This document shows positions 42,248-50,731 of a stretch of DNA of 64,000 nucleotides, piece after piece. The notes beneath the pieces are model-generated. The model made no database searches. It was not told the DNA's origin and was given only the letters and a program-made list of their open reading frames with translations. Position 1 is the first letter of the stretch; each line of letters opens with the position of its first letter. Origin of the DNA: an uncultured Subdoligranulum sp. (GTDB taxonomy: Bacteria > Bacillota > Clostridia > Oscillospirales > Ruminococcaceae); NCBI GenBank assembly GCA_900545545.1, contig UQZO01000008.1, positions 29,001 to 93,000 on the forward strand, read 5' to 3'. The translations under genes were made by a program, and so were the position numbers.

Positions 42248-43621
42248 ATGTCGACTGAAAATCCCCTGGGCAGCAAGCCGCTGCCCAAACTGCTGGCGTC
42301 CTTTGCCATTCCCAGCATTCTGGCCATGCTGGTGAGTTCCCTGTACAACATCGTGGACCAGATCTTCATCGGCCAGGGCGTGGGTTACCTGGGCAACGCC
42401 GCCACCAACGTGACCTATCCGCTGTCCACCATCTGCCTGGCCATCGCCCTGCTCATCGGCGTGGGCAGCGCCGCCAACTTCAACCTGAATCTGGGCGCCG
42501 GCAGGCAGGAGATTGCCCGCCGTGTGGTGGGCGCCGCCGTGACCATGATGGTGGTGCTGGGCCTTGGCTACATGGTGTTGCTGGAACTGTTTGCCCCCGT
42601 GCTGCTGCGGCTGTTCGGCGGCACCGACAGCGTGATGCCCTACGCCCTGACCTACACCCGCATCACCGCCGTGGGTATGCCGCTGCTGATCATGACCAAC
42701 GCCACCAGCAACCTGATCCGCGCCGACGGCAGCCCCCGCTATTCCATGGTCTGCATGCTGCTGGGCGCCGTCATCAACACCATTCTCGACCCGGTGTTCA
42801 TCTTCCTGTGCCATTGGGGCGTAGCGGGCGCCGCCTGGGCCACCGTCATCGGCCAGGCGGCATCCTGCGTTATGGCGGTGTGCTACCTGCCCCGGTTCCA
42901 CAACATCCAGCTCGTGGCCGAGGATTTCCGCCTGCAGCCCGCCCTGTGGCAGCGCATTGCCGCGCTGGGCCTGAGCAACAGCCTGAACCAGGTGGCCATC
43001 ACCTTTGTGCAGATCGTGCTCAACAATTCGCTGACCTATTACGGCGCCCAGTCCATCTACGGCAGCGAGATCCCGCTGGCCACCAGCGGCATCATCATCA
43101 AGATCAACGCCATCCTGCTGGGCATCATTGTGGGTATCTCCCAGGGCACCCAGCCCATCATCAGCTTCAACTACGGCGCCGGCAAGTATGACCGGGTGCG
43201 CGGCATCTATCTGCTGGCGATCAAGCTCAGCCTGATCATTTCGGCTGTAGGCTTTGCAGCATTCCAGCTCTTCCCTGCCCAGATCGTTTCTCTCTTCGGC
43301 ACCGGCGACCACCTGTATTTCGAGTTTGCCGTCAGATTCATGCACACCTACCTGCTGATGGTGGTGGTCAACTGCGTGCAGCTGCTTTCCTCCAACTACT
43401 TTGCCTCCGTGGGCAAACCGCTGAAGGGCCTGCTGCTGGCCCTGACCCGCCAGGTCTTTTTCCTGGTGCCGCTGCTGCTGATCTTGCCCCGCATCTGGGG
43501 GCTGGACGGGCTGCTTTTCGCCACCCCCATCGCCGATTTCATCGCCTTTGTCACCTCGGTGCTGGTCATGCGCAGCGAACTGCACCGCCTGCCCAAAACC
43601 CAGGCCGCCCAGACCGTATAA
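42248..43621 (+). CDS. MATE family efflux transporter
   Basis: 457 aa from the ATG at 42248, with AAGGAGG nine bases ahead; an in-frame ATG at 42128 precedes any ribosome site. Twelve membrane helices in two homologous halves; family motifs SSLYNIVDQIFIGQGVG, LGAGRQEIARRVVG and QGTQPIISFNYGAGKYDRV. Cation-coupled export of drugs or metabolites; substrate unknown. Confidence 0.92.
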   Translation: MSTENPLGSKPLPKLLASFAIPSILAMLVSSLYNIVDQIFIGQGVGYLGNAATNVTYPLSTICLAIALLIGVGSAANFNLNLGAGRQEIARRVVGAAVTMMVVLGLGYMVLLELFAPVLLRLFGGTDSVMPYALTYTRITAVGMPLLIMTNATSNLIRADGSPRYSMVCMLLGAVINTILDPVFIFLCHWGVAGAAWATVIGQAASCVMAVCYLPRFHNIQLVAEDFRLQPALWQRIAALGLSNSLNQVAITFVQIVLNNSLTYYGAQSIYGSEIPLATSGIIIKINAILLGIIVGISQGTQPIISFNYGAGKYDRVRGIYLLAIKLSLIISAVGFAAFQLFPAQIVSLFGTGDHLYFEFAVRFMHTYLLMVVVNCVQLLSSNYFASVGKPLKGLLLALTRQVFFLVPLLLILPRIWGLDGLLFATPIADFIAFVTSVLVMRSELHRLPKTQAAQTV

Positions 43622-43630
43622 ACCAAACAA

Positions 43631-43672
43631 AAAACCGGAAGGCTCCCCTCACGGGGCACCTTCCGGTTTTTT
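43631..43672. terminator. bidirectional terminator between MATE and RpiR genes
   Basis: AAAACCGGAAGG (43631-43642) and CCTTCCGGTTTT (43659-43670) pair perfectly, with an inner CCCC-TCAC-GGGG; T6 follows on the plus strand and A-rich sequence precedes. Confidence 0.9.
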
Positions 43673-43682
43673 CTTTTGTGTT

Positions 43683-44531
43683 TTACAGCAGCTTGGGGGC
43701 CAGCGCCTTGCTGGTACGCTCCCGCGCGATGGCGGCCAGTTCCTGGTTGTCCAGCGTAAAGCGCAGCACCAGCACTTCGGCCACAAAGAGCACCGCGATC
43801 TTGGCGGCGATGCTGCCGCTGTCCAGCGGGCTTTCCTTGGCGCCGCACAGCAGCACCACATCGGCCAGGGCGGTGCCCGGGGCATCGGCATAGTGGGTGA
43901 GCAGAATGACTTTGGCGCCGTTGCCCTTGGCGATGCGCAGCGTTTCCATCATGTCCCGGGTGGAGCCGGAATAGGAGATGAAGAGCACCACATCCTCCGG
44001 CACCATCAGGCTGGCCGAGAGCGTCTGCATGTGGCTGTCGCCCGCGGTGCGGAACTTGGTGGACACCGTGGCAAACCGCGCCCAGATATCGTTGGCCAGG
44101 ATCTGGCTGCCGCCCTGCCCGAAGCAGAACACCTGCCGCGCCCGCTGCAGCAGGGTGGCCGCCGCGTCAATGGCCGCGGGGTCCAGCACCGTGCGGGTGC
44201 CGTTGATGGCCTCCAGCGCCACGGCGCTGGCATGGGTGCACAGGGTGGCGGTATCGGTGCCGGGTTCCAGTTTGTTGGCCCCCGCCGCCGTGGGGATGGC
44301 GTTGGCCTGGGCCAGGGCGATCTTCATTTCGTTATAGCCATCAAACCCCAGCGAACGACAGAACCGGAAGATGGTGGCTTCGGCCACGCCGCAGGCCACC
44401 GCCAGCGATGAGATGGACAGATACTGTGCTTCCTCGGCGTGCTGGGTCAGGTAGTCGGCCACGCGCCGCCCGGACCGGGTAAGCTCGCTGTATTTGGAAC
44501 GCAGCAGCTCCCAGAAATTACACGCATTCAT
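43683..44531 (-). CDS. MurR/RpiR-family regulator of the sialic acid operon
   Basis: 282 aa from the ATG at 44531, preceded by GGAGAG. N-terminal HTH_6 domain (SISSLAVACGVAEATIFRFCRSLGF, residues about 37-61) and a C-terminal SIS sugar-phosphate domain (about 125-260; SYSGSTRDMMETLRIAKGNG). Divergent from the nan operon, it probably senses ManNAc-6-P or GlcNAc-6-P. GAAA-N5-TTTC palindromes occur in both promoters. Confidence 0.88.
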   Translation of the reverse strand: MNACNFWELLRSKYSELTRSGRRVADYLTQHAEEAQYLSISSLAVACGVAEATIFRFCRSLGFDGYNEMKIALAQANAIPTAAGANKLEPGTDTATLCTHASAVALEAINGTRTVLDPAAIDAAATLLQRARQVFCFGQGGSQILANDIWARFATVSTKFRTAGDSHMQTLSASLMVPEDVVLFISYSGSTRDMMETLRIAKGNGAKVILLTHYADAPGTALADVVLLCGAKESPLDSGSIAAKIAVLFVAEVLVLRFTLDNQELAAIARERTSKALAPKLL

Positions 44532-44587
44532 CTGTAGTACTCTCCTTTTCCCAAAATCCCGGCAGCAGAACAGGTCCCGCCGGAAAT

Positions 44588-44600
44588 GAAACTTTTTTTC
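44588..44600 (-). promoter_or_regulatory. candidate RpiR operator at its own transcription start
   Basis: GAAA-N5-TTTC (44588-44600) overlaps the expected start site of the regulator's promoter. Confidence 0.5.
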
Positions 44601-44607
44601 TAACACT

Positions 44608-44636
44608 AGTATAAAAGAAAAATGTCGGCTTTTCAA
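44608..44636 (-). promoter_or_regulatory. promoter of the RpiR regulator
   Basis: TTGAAA (44636-44631), 17 bases, TATACT (44613-44608) on the minus strand. Confidence 0.75.
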
Positions 44637-44975
44637 GTATAGGAACCGCCCACAATTGCCCTTTCATTTTTGTACAGATTGTACAGGAAATCGAAAAAAA
44701 TCCCCCCGGCATCTTCTTTTTCTCTTTCCGGCATTTTCCTGCTTTGGGGCCAAAGCCGCCGGGACAAGGGCGCCTCCACCGGGGCAACACACCGGAAAAC
44801 CGGCCAAAAAATGCAAATCCTTTTCACTTTTTCCGCTTCAGAAAAACTTTTTTCGCGAATTTTTGCAAGTTTCTTTTCGAAAAAGGCCGGGCAAATCAGC
44901 AACAAAACCGAACGTGTGGAAAGTTTTTTGTGCAATACCGCCATAAATTCGCCAAAACATTGGTGAAAAAGCATC
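44637..44975. other. A/T-rich intergenic region between rpiR and the nan operon
   Basis: About 340 bases without a convincing gene. Open frames here have no ribosome site and a composition unlike coding DNA. The stretch is rich in A/T runs and holds further loose GAAA/TTTC pairs (for example near 44841-44854), which may be weak regulator sites. Confidence 0.5.
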
Positions 44976-45004
44976 TGGACAAATAGAAAAAAATTTTCTA
45001 AAAT
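44976..45004 (+). promoter_or_regulatory. nan operon promoter
   Basis: TGGACA (44976-44981), 17 bases, TAAAAT (44999-45004). Confidence 0.62.
44984..45000 (+). promoter_or_regulatory. candidate RpiR operator in the nan promoter
   Basis: A perfect palindrome TAGAAAA-AAA-TTTTCTA, containing GAAA-N5-TTTC, fills the spacer between -35 and -10, a classic repressor position. Confidence 0.65.
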
Positions 45005-45077
45005 GGAAATCGTCAAAGGGACGGAGCGCCTCCGCCCCACCCCATCCGCAAAACACCACACACAGAAGGAGAAAAAC

Positions 45078-46436
45078 ATGAAAAAGCAGTTGTCTTTGCT
45101 TCTGGCCGCGGGCATGACCGCCGGTCTGCTGGCAGGCTGCGGCGGCGCTACCAGCTCCACCGCAACGGATTCCGCAGCGACCTCTACCGCTTCGGAAGCT
45201 ACCGGTGAAACCACCGGCGAAGCCACCGACATCACGATGTGGACCTACCCCATCGGCCAGTTCGGCGACGCGGATACCGTCAACAGCATGATCGCCAAAT
45301 TCCAGGAGACCCACCCCGAGATCAACGTCACGGTGGAATACCTGGACTACACCAACGGTGACGACCAGGTCACCGCCGCCATCGAAGCCGGCACCACCCC
45401 CGACATCGTGATGGAAGGCCCCGAGCGCCTGGTTTCCAACTGGGGCGCCAAGGGCAAGATGCTGGACCTGAGCGACCTGTGGACCGAGGAAGCCACCGCC
45501 GACATCTCCGCCGTGAGCGAGAGCGTCGTGAGTGCCTGCAAGGGCGCCGACGGCAAGTACTATGAGTACCCCCTGTGCATGACCACCCACACCATGGCCA
45601 TCAACAAGGAAATGTTTGAGGAAGCCGGCGCGCTGCAGTACATCAACGAGGACGGCACCTGGACCACCGAGAACTTCGAGAAGGCCCTGCAGGCCCTGAA
45701 GGACAACGGCGTTGACACCACCATGATCGTCTACTGCGGCGGCCAGGGCGGCGACCAGGGTACCCGTGCCCTGGTGAACAACCTCTACAGCGGCCAGTTC
45801 ACCACCGCCGACCACACCGCCTACACCACCGACAGCGACGCCAACAAGAAGGCCCTGCAGCAGCTGCTTGACTGGTCCAACGCGGGCCTGATCAGCTACG
45901 ACGCAGCCGCCCAGGCTTCCGACGAGCTGCAGCTCTTCGCCAACGGCACCATCGCCATGACCCTGTGCTGGAACGCCTCCAACCAGGCCCAGTACGCTTC
46001 CTCCGTCACCTTCACCCCGATGGCGGTCGCCTTCCCCTCTGACGACGGCGTGCCCGAACTGTGCGGCGGCATCTGGGGCTTCGGCATCTTTGACAACGGC
46101 GACGACGCCAAGGCCGCTGCCGCCAAAGAGTTCATCAAGTTCCTGTGCGACGATCCCGAGCAGGGTCCCGAGAGCGTCCGTCTGACCGGCTTCTTCCCCG
46201 TTCGTTCCTCCTTCGGCGATGTCTACACCGGCACCGAGGATGAAGAGCGCATGGCGCAGTTCTCCAGCTTCATGCAGTACCTGGGCGACTACTACCCCGT
46301 TACCGCCGGCTGGGCCGAGCAGCGCACCGCATGGTGGAACATGCTGCAGCAGATCTTCACCGGCACCAGCGTCGATGAGGCGGTAGCCACCTACACCACC
46401 ACCAGCAACGACGCCCTGGCCGCTGCGGCAGCCTGA
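45078..46436 (+). CDS. ABC binding lipoprotein of the sialic acid operon
   Basis: 452 aa from the ATG at 45078, with AAGGAG upstream. Lipobox LAGC, a Ser/Thr/Glu tether, then a family 1 sugar-binding fold (MWTYPIGQFGDADTVNSMI, MEGPERLVSNWGAKGKM, FPSDDGVPELCGGIWGFGIF). Given nanA, nanE and nanK downstream, the ligand is probably N-acetylneuraminate or its 2,7-anhydro form. A hairpin after the gene may raise its level over the permeases. Confidence 0.86.
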   Translation: MKKQLSLLLAAGMTAGLLAGCGGATSSTATDSAATSTASEATGETTGEATDITMWTYPIGQFGDADTVNSMIAKFQETHPEINVTVEYLDYTNGDDQVTAAIEAGTTPDIVMEGPERLVSNWGAKGKMLDLSDLWTEEATADISAVSESVVSACKGADGKYYEYPLCMTTHTMAINKEMFEEAGALQYINEDGTWTTENFEKALQALKDNGVDTTMIVYCGGQGGDQGTRALVNNLYSGQFTTADHTAYTTDSDANKKALQQLLDWSNAGLISYDAAAQASDELQLFANGTIAMTLCWNASNQAQYASSVTFTPMAVAFPSDDGVPELCGGIWGFGIFDNGDDAKAAAAKEFIKFLCDDPEQGPESVRLTGFFPVRSSFGDVYTGTEDEERMAQFSSFMQYLGDYYPVTAGWAEQRTAWWNMLQQIFTGTSVDEAVATYTTTSNDALAAAAA

Positions 46437-46518
46437 GTTTCAGCCAATCTGTAAGCATCCCGGCGCGGCACGCGGCCGCACGGGTCCCGGCTGAACGGTC
46501 TTTCAGAAAGGAGTGAGC

Positions 46519-46558
46519 GCCCCCGTTCCCTCACCACGAGCTGGAGCGGGGGCCTCCT
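46519..46558 (+). terminator. intra-operon hairpin after the sialic acid binding protein
   Basis: GCCCCCG (46519-46525) pairs with CGGGGGC (46547-46553), followed by a short T-tract (CTCCTTTT). Weaker than the equivalent hairpin at 36018. Confidence 0.55.
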
Positions 46559-46640
46559 TTTGCAAAAAATCGCCCTTTTCCCGCGGGTGCGGGGGTCGTT
46601 ACGCCCCGTGCCTGCCTCATTCTGGAAAGGAGGACCTTCC

Positions 46641-47600
46641 ATGGCCTCAAAAACCAAGGCGAAACCCGCCACGTCCGGCGGCGAGGTGTTAACCTACAAC
46701 AAGGGCACCTTCCGCAGCTCGGCCCTGGTGCGCCAGCAGACCCTGGCCGCCTATCTGTTCCTGCTGCCGGCACTGTTCTTCTTCATTCTCTTTGTTGTGG
46801 TCCCCATGGTGATGTGCCTTGTCACCAGCTTTTTCGACTATCGCATGGGCAAACCGCTGACTTTCGTCGGGTTTGACCAGTACATCAAGATGTTCCAGGA
46901 CCCCACCTTCCTGAAGGCGCTGAAAAACACCTTCATCCTGGTCATCGTCGCGGTGCCCAGCGTCACGGCGTTCTCGCTGTGGGTCAGCTCGGTGGTCTAC
47001 CAGTTCAGCGCCTTTAAGCGCAGCTTCTTCCGCTGCATCTTCTACCTGCCCGTAGTCACCGGCACCGTGGCCGTGGCCGTGGTCTGGAAGTGGATGTTCA
47101 ACAAGTACACCGGCCTGATCAACTACGTCCTGAACGCCACCGGCGTCATCGACCAGAACATCAGCTGGCTGGGCGACGCCCGGTTCGCCCTGGGGTGCAT
47201 CATCCTGATCCTGTTCACCACCTCCATCGGCCAGCCCATCGTTTTGTACATCGCAGCCCTGGGCAACGTGGACCCCTCGCTGATTGACGCCGCCGAGGTG
47301 GACGGCGCCAACAACTTCCAGGTTTTCTGGCACATCAAGTGGCCCCAGATCATGCCCACCACCCTGTACATCCTGGTCATCACCACCATCAACACCTTCC
47401 AGTGCTACGCGCTGATCCAGCTGTTGACCAGCGGCGGTCCCAACCACGCCACCGACACCATCATGTACTACATCTACTATCAGGCCTTCAAGCTCAACGA
47501 TTACGGCTACGGCGACGCCATGGGCGTTGTACTGGCCATCATCATCGCGGTGCTGTCGGCCATCCAGTTCAAGGTAGCCGGTTCCGGCTCCGGCGATTGA
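46641..47600 (+). CDS. ABC sugar permease 1 of the sialic acid operon
   Basis: 319 aa from the ATG at 46641, with AAAGGAGG upstream; an in-frame start at 46560 lies in the hairpin region. A 35-residue polar N-terminus, six helices, EAA loop DAAEVDGANNFQVFWHIKWP. Confidence 0.9.
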   Translation: MASKTKAKPATSGGEVLTYNKGTFRSSALVRQQTLAAYLFLLPALFFFILFVVVPMVMCLVTSFFDYRMGKPLTFVGFDQYIKMFQDPTFLKALKNTFILVIVAVPSVTAFSLWVSSVVYQFSAFKRSFFRCIFYLPVVTGTVAVAVVWKWMFNKYTGLINYVLNATGVIDQNISWLGDARFALGCIILILFTTSIGQPIVLYIAALGNVDPSLIDAAEVDGANNFQVFWHIKWPQIMPTTLYILVITTINTFQCYALIQLLTSGGPNHATDTIMYYIYYQAFKLNDYGYGDAMGVVLAIIIAVLSAIQFKVAGSGSGD

Positions 47601-47613
47601 GGAGGTGCGCACC

Positions 47614-48453
47614 ATGGATACTACCGTAAAAAGCAAAAAGCTCACCCCCGGCAAGGTGATCGTCGATATTGTGCTGTTCCTGCTGGCGATCTTCTTCATC
47701 TTCCCGCTGTACTGGATCGTCACCGGTTCTTTCAAGGACCGGGTGGCCGTCAACGCCAACCCGCCGGTGTGGTTCCCCACCCAGCCCACGATGGACAACT
47801 ACCAGCGCCTGTTTGACAACCCCGCCCTGCTCTGGCTGGGCAACACTGTCCTCATGGCCGTGGCAGCCATGGCCCTGACCTGCATCACCGCCGCCATGGC
47901 GGGCTACGTGCTGGCCAAAAAGCGGTTCCCCGGCCGGGCCCTGATCTTCAGCATCATGATCTGCGCCATGGCCCTGCCCAAGCAGGTCATCCTGATCCCG
48001 CTGCTGAAAGAGATGAGCTTCTTCAACCTGCACGACAGCCTGTGGGCGGTCATCCTGCCCACCGTCGGCTGGCCCTTCGGCATCTTCCTGATGAAGCAGT
48101 TCAGCGAGACCATCCCCGGCGAAATGATCGAGGCCGCCCGCATCGACGGCGCCGGTGAGATCCGCACCTTCGTCAGCGTAGTGCTGCCCATGGTCACCCC
48201 CGGCATCGGCGCGCTGGCCATCTTCACCTTCATCAACAGCTGGAACGACTACTTCCTGCAGTTGATCATGCTGAACTCCACCAAGAGCCTGACCATCTCT
48301 TTGGGCATTGCCAAGATCCAGGCGGAAATGTCCAACGACTACGGCCTGATCATGGCGGGCGCCGCACTGGCGGCCATCCCCATCATCGCGGTGTTCCTGG
48401 CGTTCCAGAAGTACTTTACCCAGGGCATCGCCATGGGCGCCGTCAAGGGCTGA
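47614..48453 (+). CDS. ABC sugar permease 2 of the sialic acid operon
   Basis: 279 aa from the ATG at 47614, with GGAGG eight bases ahead. Six helices, EAA loop EAARIDGAGEIRTFVSVVLP, C-terminus GIAMGAVKG. As in the other importer of this window, no ATPase gene is adjacent. Confidence 0.9.
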   Translation: MDTTVKSKKLTPGKVIVDIVLFLLAIFFIFPLYWIVTGSFKDRVAVNANPPVWFPTQPTMDNYQRLFDNPALLWLGNTVLMAVAAMALTCITAAMAGYVLAKKRFPGRALIFSIMICAMALPKQVILIPLLKEMSFFNLHDSLWAVILPTVGWPFGIFLMKQFSETIPGEMIEAARIDGAGEIRTFVSVVLPMVTPGIGALAIFTFINSWNDYFLQLIMLNSTKSLTISLGIAKIQAEMSNDYGLIMAGAALAAIPIIAVFLAFQKYFTQGIAMGAVKG

Positions 48454-48536
48454 TTTTCCCGTCTGGTTTCTATCGGGCGGCAGTCCCCTGCGGCTGCCGC
48501 ACCCTGTAGGATATTTCGGAAGGAGCATCTTCTACT

Positions 48537-49475
48537 ATGAAAGATATCAACAAATACCGCGGCGTCATTCCCGCGTTCTACGCCTGCTACGATCAAGACG
48601 GCGCCATCTCGGTGGAAGGCGTCAAGGCCCTGACCCGCCACCTCATCGCCAAGGGCGTCAAGGGCGTCTATGTGGGCGGTTCCTCCGGCGAGTGCATCTA
48701 CCAGAGCGTGGCCGAGCGCAAAGCCGTGCTGGAAGCCGTTATGAGCGAGGCCAAGGGCAAGCTCACCGTCATTGCCCATGTGGCCTGCAACAACACCGCC
48801 GACAGCGTGGAGCTGGCCGCCCATGCGGAAAGCTGCGGCGTGGATGCCATCGCGGCCATCCCGCCCATCTACTTCCACCTGCCCAACTACGCCATTGCGG
48901 AGTACTGGAACGCCATGAGCGCCGCGGCCCCCCACACCGAGTTCGTCATCTACAACATCCCCCAGCTGGCCGGCACCGCCCTGACCATGCCCCTGCTGGC
49001 CGAGATGCTCAAGAACCCTAACGTCATCGCGGTGAAGAATTCCTCCATGCCGGTGCAGGACATCCAGATGTTCAAGGATGCCGGCATCGCCGCCCGCGGC
49101 GAGGATGGCTTCGCGGTGTTCAACGGCCCCGATGAGCAGTTTGTCTCGGGCCGGGTGATGGGCGCCGACGGCGGCATCGGCGGCACCTACGCCGTGATGC
49201 CCGAGCTGTTCCTGAAGATGAACGAGCTGCTGGGCAAGGGCGAGATCGAGAAGGCCCGCCACGTGCAGTACCTGGCCGACCGCATCATCTACAAGATGTG
49301 CGAGGCCCACGGCAACCTGTACGCCGTGCAGAAAGAGATCCTGCGCCGTATGTACGGCCTGGAACTGGGCGGTGTGCGTCCGCCGCTGCCCAACCTGATC
49401 GAGTCTGACGAAGCGGTCGTCGCCGCCGCCCAGACCATGATCGAGAGCGCACTGGCGGAGATCCAGACGTTATAA
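48537..49475 (+). CDS. nanA: N-acetylneuraminate lyase
   Basis: 312 aa, DHDPS/NAL TIM barrel. Carboxylate-binding GGSSGE (residues 47-52), catalytic Tyr139 (FVIYNIPQ) and Schiff-base Lys167 (VIAVKNSS). Cleaves Neu5Ac to ManNAc and pyruvate. SD GGAAGGAG. Followed by yhcH, nanE and nanK, giving the full route to GlcNAc-6-P. Confidence 0.92.
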   Translation: MKDINKYRGVIPAFYACYDQDGAISVEGVKALTRHLIAKGVKGVYVGGSSGECIYQSVAERKAVLEAVMSEAKGKLTVIAHVACNNTADSVELAAHAESCGVDAIAAIPPIYFHLPNYAIAEYWNAMSAAAPHTEFVIYNIPQLAGTALTMPLLAEMLKNPNVIAVKNSSMPVQDIQMFKDAGIAARGEDGFAVFNGPDEQFVSGRVMGADGGIGGTYAVMPELFLKMNELLGKGEIEKARHVQYLADRIIYKMCEAHGNLYAVQKEILRRMYGLELGGVRPPLPNLIESDEAVVAAAQTMIESALAEIQTL

Positions 49476-49550
49476 TCCGGCGGCAGGCTTCCCTGGTTTC
49501 AGGGGAGCCTGTCCCTGTTTGGGGCGCCGCCCCGGAAAGGATGATTTGCC

Positions 49551-50000
49551 ATGATCACCGACACGCTGCAGAACCTGCCGCGCTACCGCGGCCTGCACAA
49601 GAACCTGGACCTGGCCATCGACTGGCTGCAGAGCCACGACCCGGCCGCCCTGCCCAACGGCCGCAACGAGGTGGCGGGGGATGCGGTGTTCATCAATGTG
49701 ATGGACGCCGACCTGCGGGACGCCGAGGGCGCCGCCTTTGAGTACCACCGCCGCTACGCCGACCTGCAGATCGACCTGACGGGGGCGGAGCATTGGGGCT
49801 GGGCGGCTGCCGGCGCCGAGGACAAGCCCTTTGACGAAGCCGCCGACGTGGGCTTTGTCACCGGCCCCGAAGAGGCTTCCGGCACCCTGGGCGCGGGACG
49901 TTTTGCCCTGTTTTTGCCCGGGGAGCCCCACAAGCCCAGCTGCCGCACGCCGGGCTGCGACCGGCTGCGCAAGGCCGTGGTCAAGATCGAGATGCTGTGA
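49551..50000 (+). CDS. YhcH/NanQ family protein
   Basis: 149 aa cupin-like protein of the YhcH/YjgK/YiaL family (DLQIDLTGAEHWGWA and ALFLPGEPHKPSC metal-site motifs). Members are linked to nan operons; E. coli NanQ speeds N-acetylneuraminate anomerisation. Located between nanA and nanE. Confidence 0.86.
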   Translation: MITDTLQNLPRYRGLHKNLDLAIDWLQSHDPAALPNGRNEVAGDAVFINVMDADLRDAEGAAFEYHRRYADLQIDLTGAEHWGWAAAGAEDKPFDEAADVGFVTGPEEASGTLGAGRFALFLPGEPHKPSCRTPGCDRLRKAVVKIEML

Positions 50001-50018
50001 CAAAGGAGCGCATTTGCA

Positions 50019-50720
50019 ATGAACAAGGAACAGATTTTTGAACAGATTCACCATGGGCTCATCGTCTCCTGCCAGGCGCTGGAGCACGAGCCCCTGTACA
50101 CCCCCGAGGGCGGCGTGATGCCGCTGATGGCCAAAGCCGCCGCCATGAGCGGCGCCGTGGGCATCCGGGCCAACACCGTGCGGGACATCACCCAGATCAA
50201 GGCGGTGGTGGACCTGCCGGTCATCGGCATCATCAAAAAGGACTACCCCGGCACCCCCATGTACATCACGGTCACCATGGCGGAAGTGGACGCCCTGGTG
50301 GGCTGCGGGGTGGACATTCTGGCCGTACAGGGCACCAGCGCCCTGCGCCCCGACGGCAAAACCGCGCCGGAGTTCATCCGGGAAGTGAAGGCCAAATATC
50401 CCGACCAGCTGCTGATGGCCGACATTGCCACCTTTGAGGAGGCCATGGCCTGCGCCGAGGCGGGCGCCGATTTTGTGGGCACCACCATGCGCGGCTACAC
50501 CCCCGAGACCACCGGCATCAACGACATCGACTTTGATTTTGTGGCAAAACTGGCCAAAGAGTGCCCGGCCAAGGTCATCGCCGAAGGCCACATCCACTAC
50601 CCCGAGCAAGCCCGCAAGGCCCTGGAAGCCGGTGCCTACGCCCTGGTGGTGGGCGGCGCCATCACCCGCCCTGCCGAGATCACGGCCCGGTTCACCGCGG
50701 CCATCAAGGACTGCAAGTAA
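50019..50720 (+). CDS. nanE: N-acetylmannosamine-6-phosphate 2-epimerase
   Basis: 233 aa TIM barrel. Typical opening LIVSCQALEHEPLY, GIIKKDYPGTPMYIT with the catalytic Lys, and phosphate-binding GAYALVVGGAITRPAEIT near the C-terminus. Converts ManNAc-6-P to GlcNAc-6-P. Full length for the family. Confidence 0.93.
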   Translation: MNKEQIFEQIHHGLIVSCQALEHEPLYTPEGGVMPLMAKAAAMSGAVGIRANTVRDITQIKAVVDLPVIGIIKKDYPGTPMYITVTMAEVDALVGCGVDILAVQGTSALRPDGKTAPEFIREVKAKYPDQLLMADIATFEEAMACAEAGADFVGTTMRGYTPETTGINDIDFDFVAKLAKECPAKVIAEGHIHYPEQARKALEAGAYALVVGGAITRPAEITARFTAAIKDCK

Positions 50721-50731
50721 AGGAGCTGCCC

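Noticed and set aside
44656..44986. Overlapping open frames in the rpiR-nan intergenic region
   Set aside because: No SD, low-complexity Phe/Lys/Ser composition, and the region is better explained as A/T-rich regulatory DNA.
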